Positions 6,700-8,363 of a DNA stretch of 8,363 nucleotides are shown one piece after another; position 1 is the stretch's first letter, and each line of letters opens with the position of its first letter. Origin of the DNA: an uncultured Collinsella sp. GTDB lineage: Bacteria; Actinomycetota; Coriobacteriia; Coriobacteriales; Coriobacteriaceae. The notes beneath the pieces were generated by a model. It did not search any database. It had not been told where the DNA came from and worked only from the letters and a program-made list of their open reading frames with translations. The DNA lies in assembly GCA_937934355.1 (NCBI GenBank), contig CALGZY010000084.1, forward strand, positions 1-8,363. The letters are read 5' to 3'. The translations under genes and the position numbers were made by a program.

Positions 6700-6732
6700 C
6701 ATGTGACAAAGGAACTGTCCCTTTGTCACATG
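6700..6732. repeat. Palindromic intergenic repeat, copy 3
   Basis: The arms CATGTGACAAAGG (6700-6712) and CCTTTGTCACATG (6720-6732) are exact reverse complements. The inner AACTGTC can extend the stem with one A-C mismatch. It is nearly identical to copy 1, in the same orientation. It lies 29 bases downstream of the translational GTPase stop and just upstream of the AAA-2 -35 box, so it separates the two minus-strand transcription units. Confidence 0.85.
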
Positions 6733-6761
6733 TGGCCGAAAAACTCGGCGTCTGCTGCTCG

Positions 6762-8363
6762 CTAGGGGCGAAAGGTGGCGGGATCGACCTTTACGTGCGC
6801 CGTGGCGGGGACGTCGTGCCACTTGACGGTGTAGCCGGCGCCATGAGAGCAGAAGACCGAGTCGGGCGTATTGGGCAGATCGGCCTCGGGCTTATAGGCG
6901 GCCGCCTCAATTACGCGCTCAGCATCATGACAGGGCGCGTGGCCGGCAAACTCCAGGTACAGATGCCCGCGGCCACTCGTATAGGCAGCCACCTCCAGCG
7001 CGTAATCCTGCACTTCGGATGCCGGCACGCGGCCCATGAGCTTGGCGCGGTCTCCCGCCATCGTCGGCGGCTCGTACTCGGCACCCATACGCGTAGCATC
7101 CGAAAGCGCCCGGCCCACACACTCCCCCGGCACCTCGAGCTCAAAGTGGTACCACGGCTCCAACAGCACCGCCGCGCCCGCCTCACGCGCCTGCATGAGC
7201 CCCTGGCGAATCGCGCGGTACGTGGCCTGGCGAAAATCGCCGCCCTCGGTGTGTTTGGCATGCGCACGGCCGCCCGTGAGCGTAATGCGCACATCGGTGA
7301 CGGGCGAGCCGGTCAGCACGCCCAGGTGATCGCGCTCCATGGCGTTGGTGAGCGCCAGACGCTGCCAGTTCAAGTCGAGCTCGTCAGTCGAGGTCACGGT
7401 GCCAAATTGCACGCCCGAGCCCGCCGGTAACGGCTCCAAACGCAGATGTACCTCGGCATAGTGGCGCAGCGGCTCAAAGTGGCCCACGCCCTCGACCGGC
7501 TGCGAAATAGTCTCCTTATAGAGAATGCCGCCGGGCTCAAACGCAATCGAAAGGCCAAAACGATCTGCCAACACCCGCTGCTCGACCTCGAGTTGCACGG
7601 CGCCCATCAGCTGCAGGTGAATCTGCTCCAGATGAGTATTCCAGCTTACGCCGAGCATAGGATCTTCGTCCGCTAACTCTGTCAGTGCTTTGAACACCGC
7701 GTGGACATCGTGTTCGCCTGGAAGCACCGTATAGGTGAGGGCCGGCGCAATGACGGGCGCATCGCCCGCGGGCTCTGCGCCCAGGACGTCCCCCGGGCGA
7801 ACGTGCGCAAGACCCGTCACGGCACAAATACCGCCAGCGGCAACTTCCTGGGCAAGCTCATACTTTTCGCCGTTATAGATGCGTACCTGATCGATCTTTT
7901 GCTCCCAAGTGGAGGCGCCAGAGCATCCCTCGACAACTTGCTTTGCACGCAGCACACCGCCCGTCACCTTGACCCAGGCAAGACGCTCGCCACGGTCTCC
8001 ACGACTCACGCGGTAGACTCGCGCGGCGAACTCCTGGGGCCATGTTCGCTCGCGCATCAAAGCGCATATGCCGTCGAGTAGCTCTGCCACACCCTGGTCC
8101 TTGAGCGCCGAGCCCGCAAAGCAGGGAAACAACTTTCGCTCTGCGACCAGCCGCGAAAGCGTGGCAGTCGAAAGCTCCCCTGCGTCGAGAAACTCCTCGA
8201 GCGCTTCCTCGTCTAACGCAGCAGCATCCTCCTGAACGGCCCCGCCCGCCAGCAGTTCGCCGGCATCCAGGCAGCCCTCGGAGAGACGTTGCCCAAGTTG
8301 TGCCAGCAAAACATCGCGGCCGGGATTCTCCAAATCGATTTTGTTGATATAGATGAACGTCGG
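6762..8363 (-). CDS. EF-G/TetM-type translational GTPase, 5'-truncated by window edge
   Basis: The frame is open from the right edge to TAG (complement of 6762-6764), 533 codons. The first residues seen, PTFIYINKID, contain the G4 motif NKID; GSALK (about 84-88) is G5. So the G1-G3 motifs and about the first 130 residues lie outside. Domain II, an EF-G-like domain III, the domain IV fold (GSGVQFGTVTS..., TGGRAHAKHTEGGDFRQA) and a C-terminal domain with FCSHGAGYTVKW follow in the order of ribosomal protection proteins such as TetM. These GTPases act on the ribosome. In TetM a YSPVST loop in domain IV displaces tetracycline; here the matching region (7233-7274) reads GGRAHAKHTEGGDF, so drug protection is doubtful. 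Databases often label this subgroup as tetracycline resistance or as a translation-factor GTPase. The apparent TTG start at 8333 is an internal Leu codon, not a true start. Confidence 0.88.
   Translation of the reverse strand, partial: PTFIYINKIDLENPGRDVLLAQLGQRLSEGCLDAGELLAGGAVQEDAAALDEEALEEFLDAGELSTATLSRLVAERKLFPCFAGSALKDQGVAELLDGICALMRERTWPQEFAARVYRVSRGDRGERLAWVKVTGGVLRAKQVVEGCSGASTWEQKIDQVRIYNGEKYELAQEVAAGGICAVTGLAHVRPGDVLGAEPAGDAPVIAPALTYTVLPGEHDVHAVFKALTELADEDPMLGVSWNTHLEQIHLQLMGAVQLEVEQRVLADRFGLSIAFEPGGILYKETISQPVEGVGHFEPLRHYAEVHLRLEPLPAGSGVQFGTVTSTDELDLNWQRLALTNAMERDHLGVLTGSPVTDVRITLTGGRAHAKHTEGGDFRQATYRAIRQGLMQAREAGAAVLLEPWYHFELEVPGECVGRALSDATRMGAEYEPPTMAGDRAKLMGRVPASEVQDYALEVAAYTSGRGHLYLEFAGHAPCHDAERVIEAAAYKPEADLPNTPDSVFCSHGAGYTVKWHDVPATAHVKVDPATFRP

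Noticed and set aside
1717..6732. The three palindromes as a CRISPR array or as transposon terminal repeats.
   Set aside because: They are kilobases apart with genes between them, all in one orientation, and no Cas or transposase gene is present.
6733..6761. A short hairpin (GCCGA at 6735-6739 with TCGGC at 6745-6749) as terminator of the GTPase gene.
   Set aside because: The stem is only 5 bp and no T-run follows on the minus strand, so I do not list it as a terminator.
6453..7430. A plus-strand open frame of 325 codons crossing the AAA-2 start, the repeat and the GTPase gene.
   Set aside because: It spans two real minus-strand genes and an intergenic promoter, with low-complexity Arg/His-rich content typical of an antisense frame.
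8331..8333. A TTG start codon for the translational GTPase.
   Set aside because: The frame continues to the window edge with PTFIYINKID, the G4 region of the GTP-binding domain, so this is an internal Leu codon.
6762..8363. Calling the GTPase a tetracycline resistance gene.
   Set aside because: The domain IV loop that dislodges the drug in TetM is replaced, and the G1-G3 part is not in the window.

Overview
The window reads as a high-GC Gram-positive chromosome. My best guess is the Coriobacteriia, near Collinsella. This rests on the GC-rich codon style, the EF-G/TetM-type GTPase subtype and the short intergenic palindromes, and it is an inference from general recognition, not a database match. 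There are six protein genes, two of them cut by the window edges. I see no tRNA, rRNA, CRISPR array, transposase or phage gene.

Left part (1-1722, + strand): the C-terminal 341 codons of a COG0523/CobW-type GTPase (metal-chaperone family), then a strong intrinsic terminator, then trmL, a tRNA 2'-O-methyltransferase for the wobble base. This TrmL carries an extra block of about 43 residues next to its cofactor-binding knot. The terminator sits only 21 bases before the trmL start.

Centre (1717-6732): three genes bounded by three copies of one palindromic repeat. AAA-1 (1867-2967, +) is a P-loop ATPase with a predicted C-terminal winged helix. Facing it on the minus strand is a two-gene operon: AAA-2 (5514-6632), a clear paralogue of AAA-1, overlaps by 8 bases a short, class II UvrA-like protein (3008-5521) that lacks room for the UvrB-binding domain. 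The AAA-1 and UvrA-like genes converge on a perfect 16-bp hairpin. AAA-2 has a good sigma-70-type promoter built on an 11-bp direct repeat with a 20-bp period.

Right part (6762-8363, - strand): the C-terminal 533 codons of a translational GTPase of the EF-G/TetM superfamily. Its domain IV loop differs from that of true tetracycline-protection proteins, so resistance should not be assumed.

The most interesting unit is the AAA-1 / AAA-2 / UvrA-like cluster. UvrA-like proteins of this class are known elsewhere for tolerance to DNA-binding drugs. Pairing one by translational coupling with a winged-helix ATPase, next to a paralogue of that ATPase, suggests a DNA-associated stress or defence module. 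That function is inference. The repeats are notable in themselves: copy 2 differs from copies 1 and 3 by paired changes that keep the stem intact.
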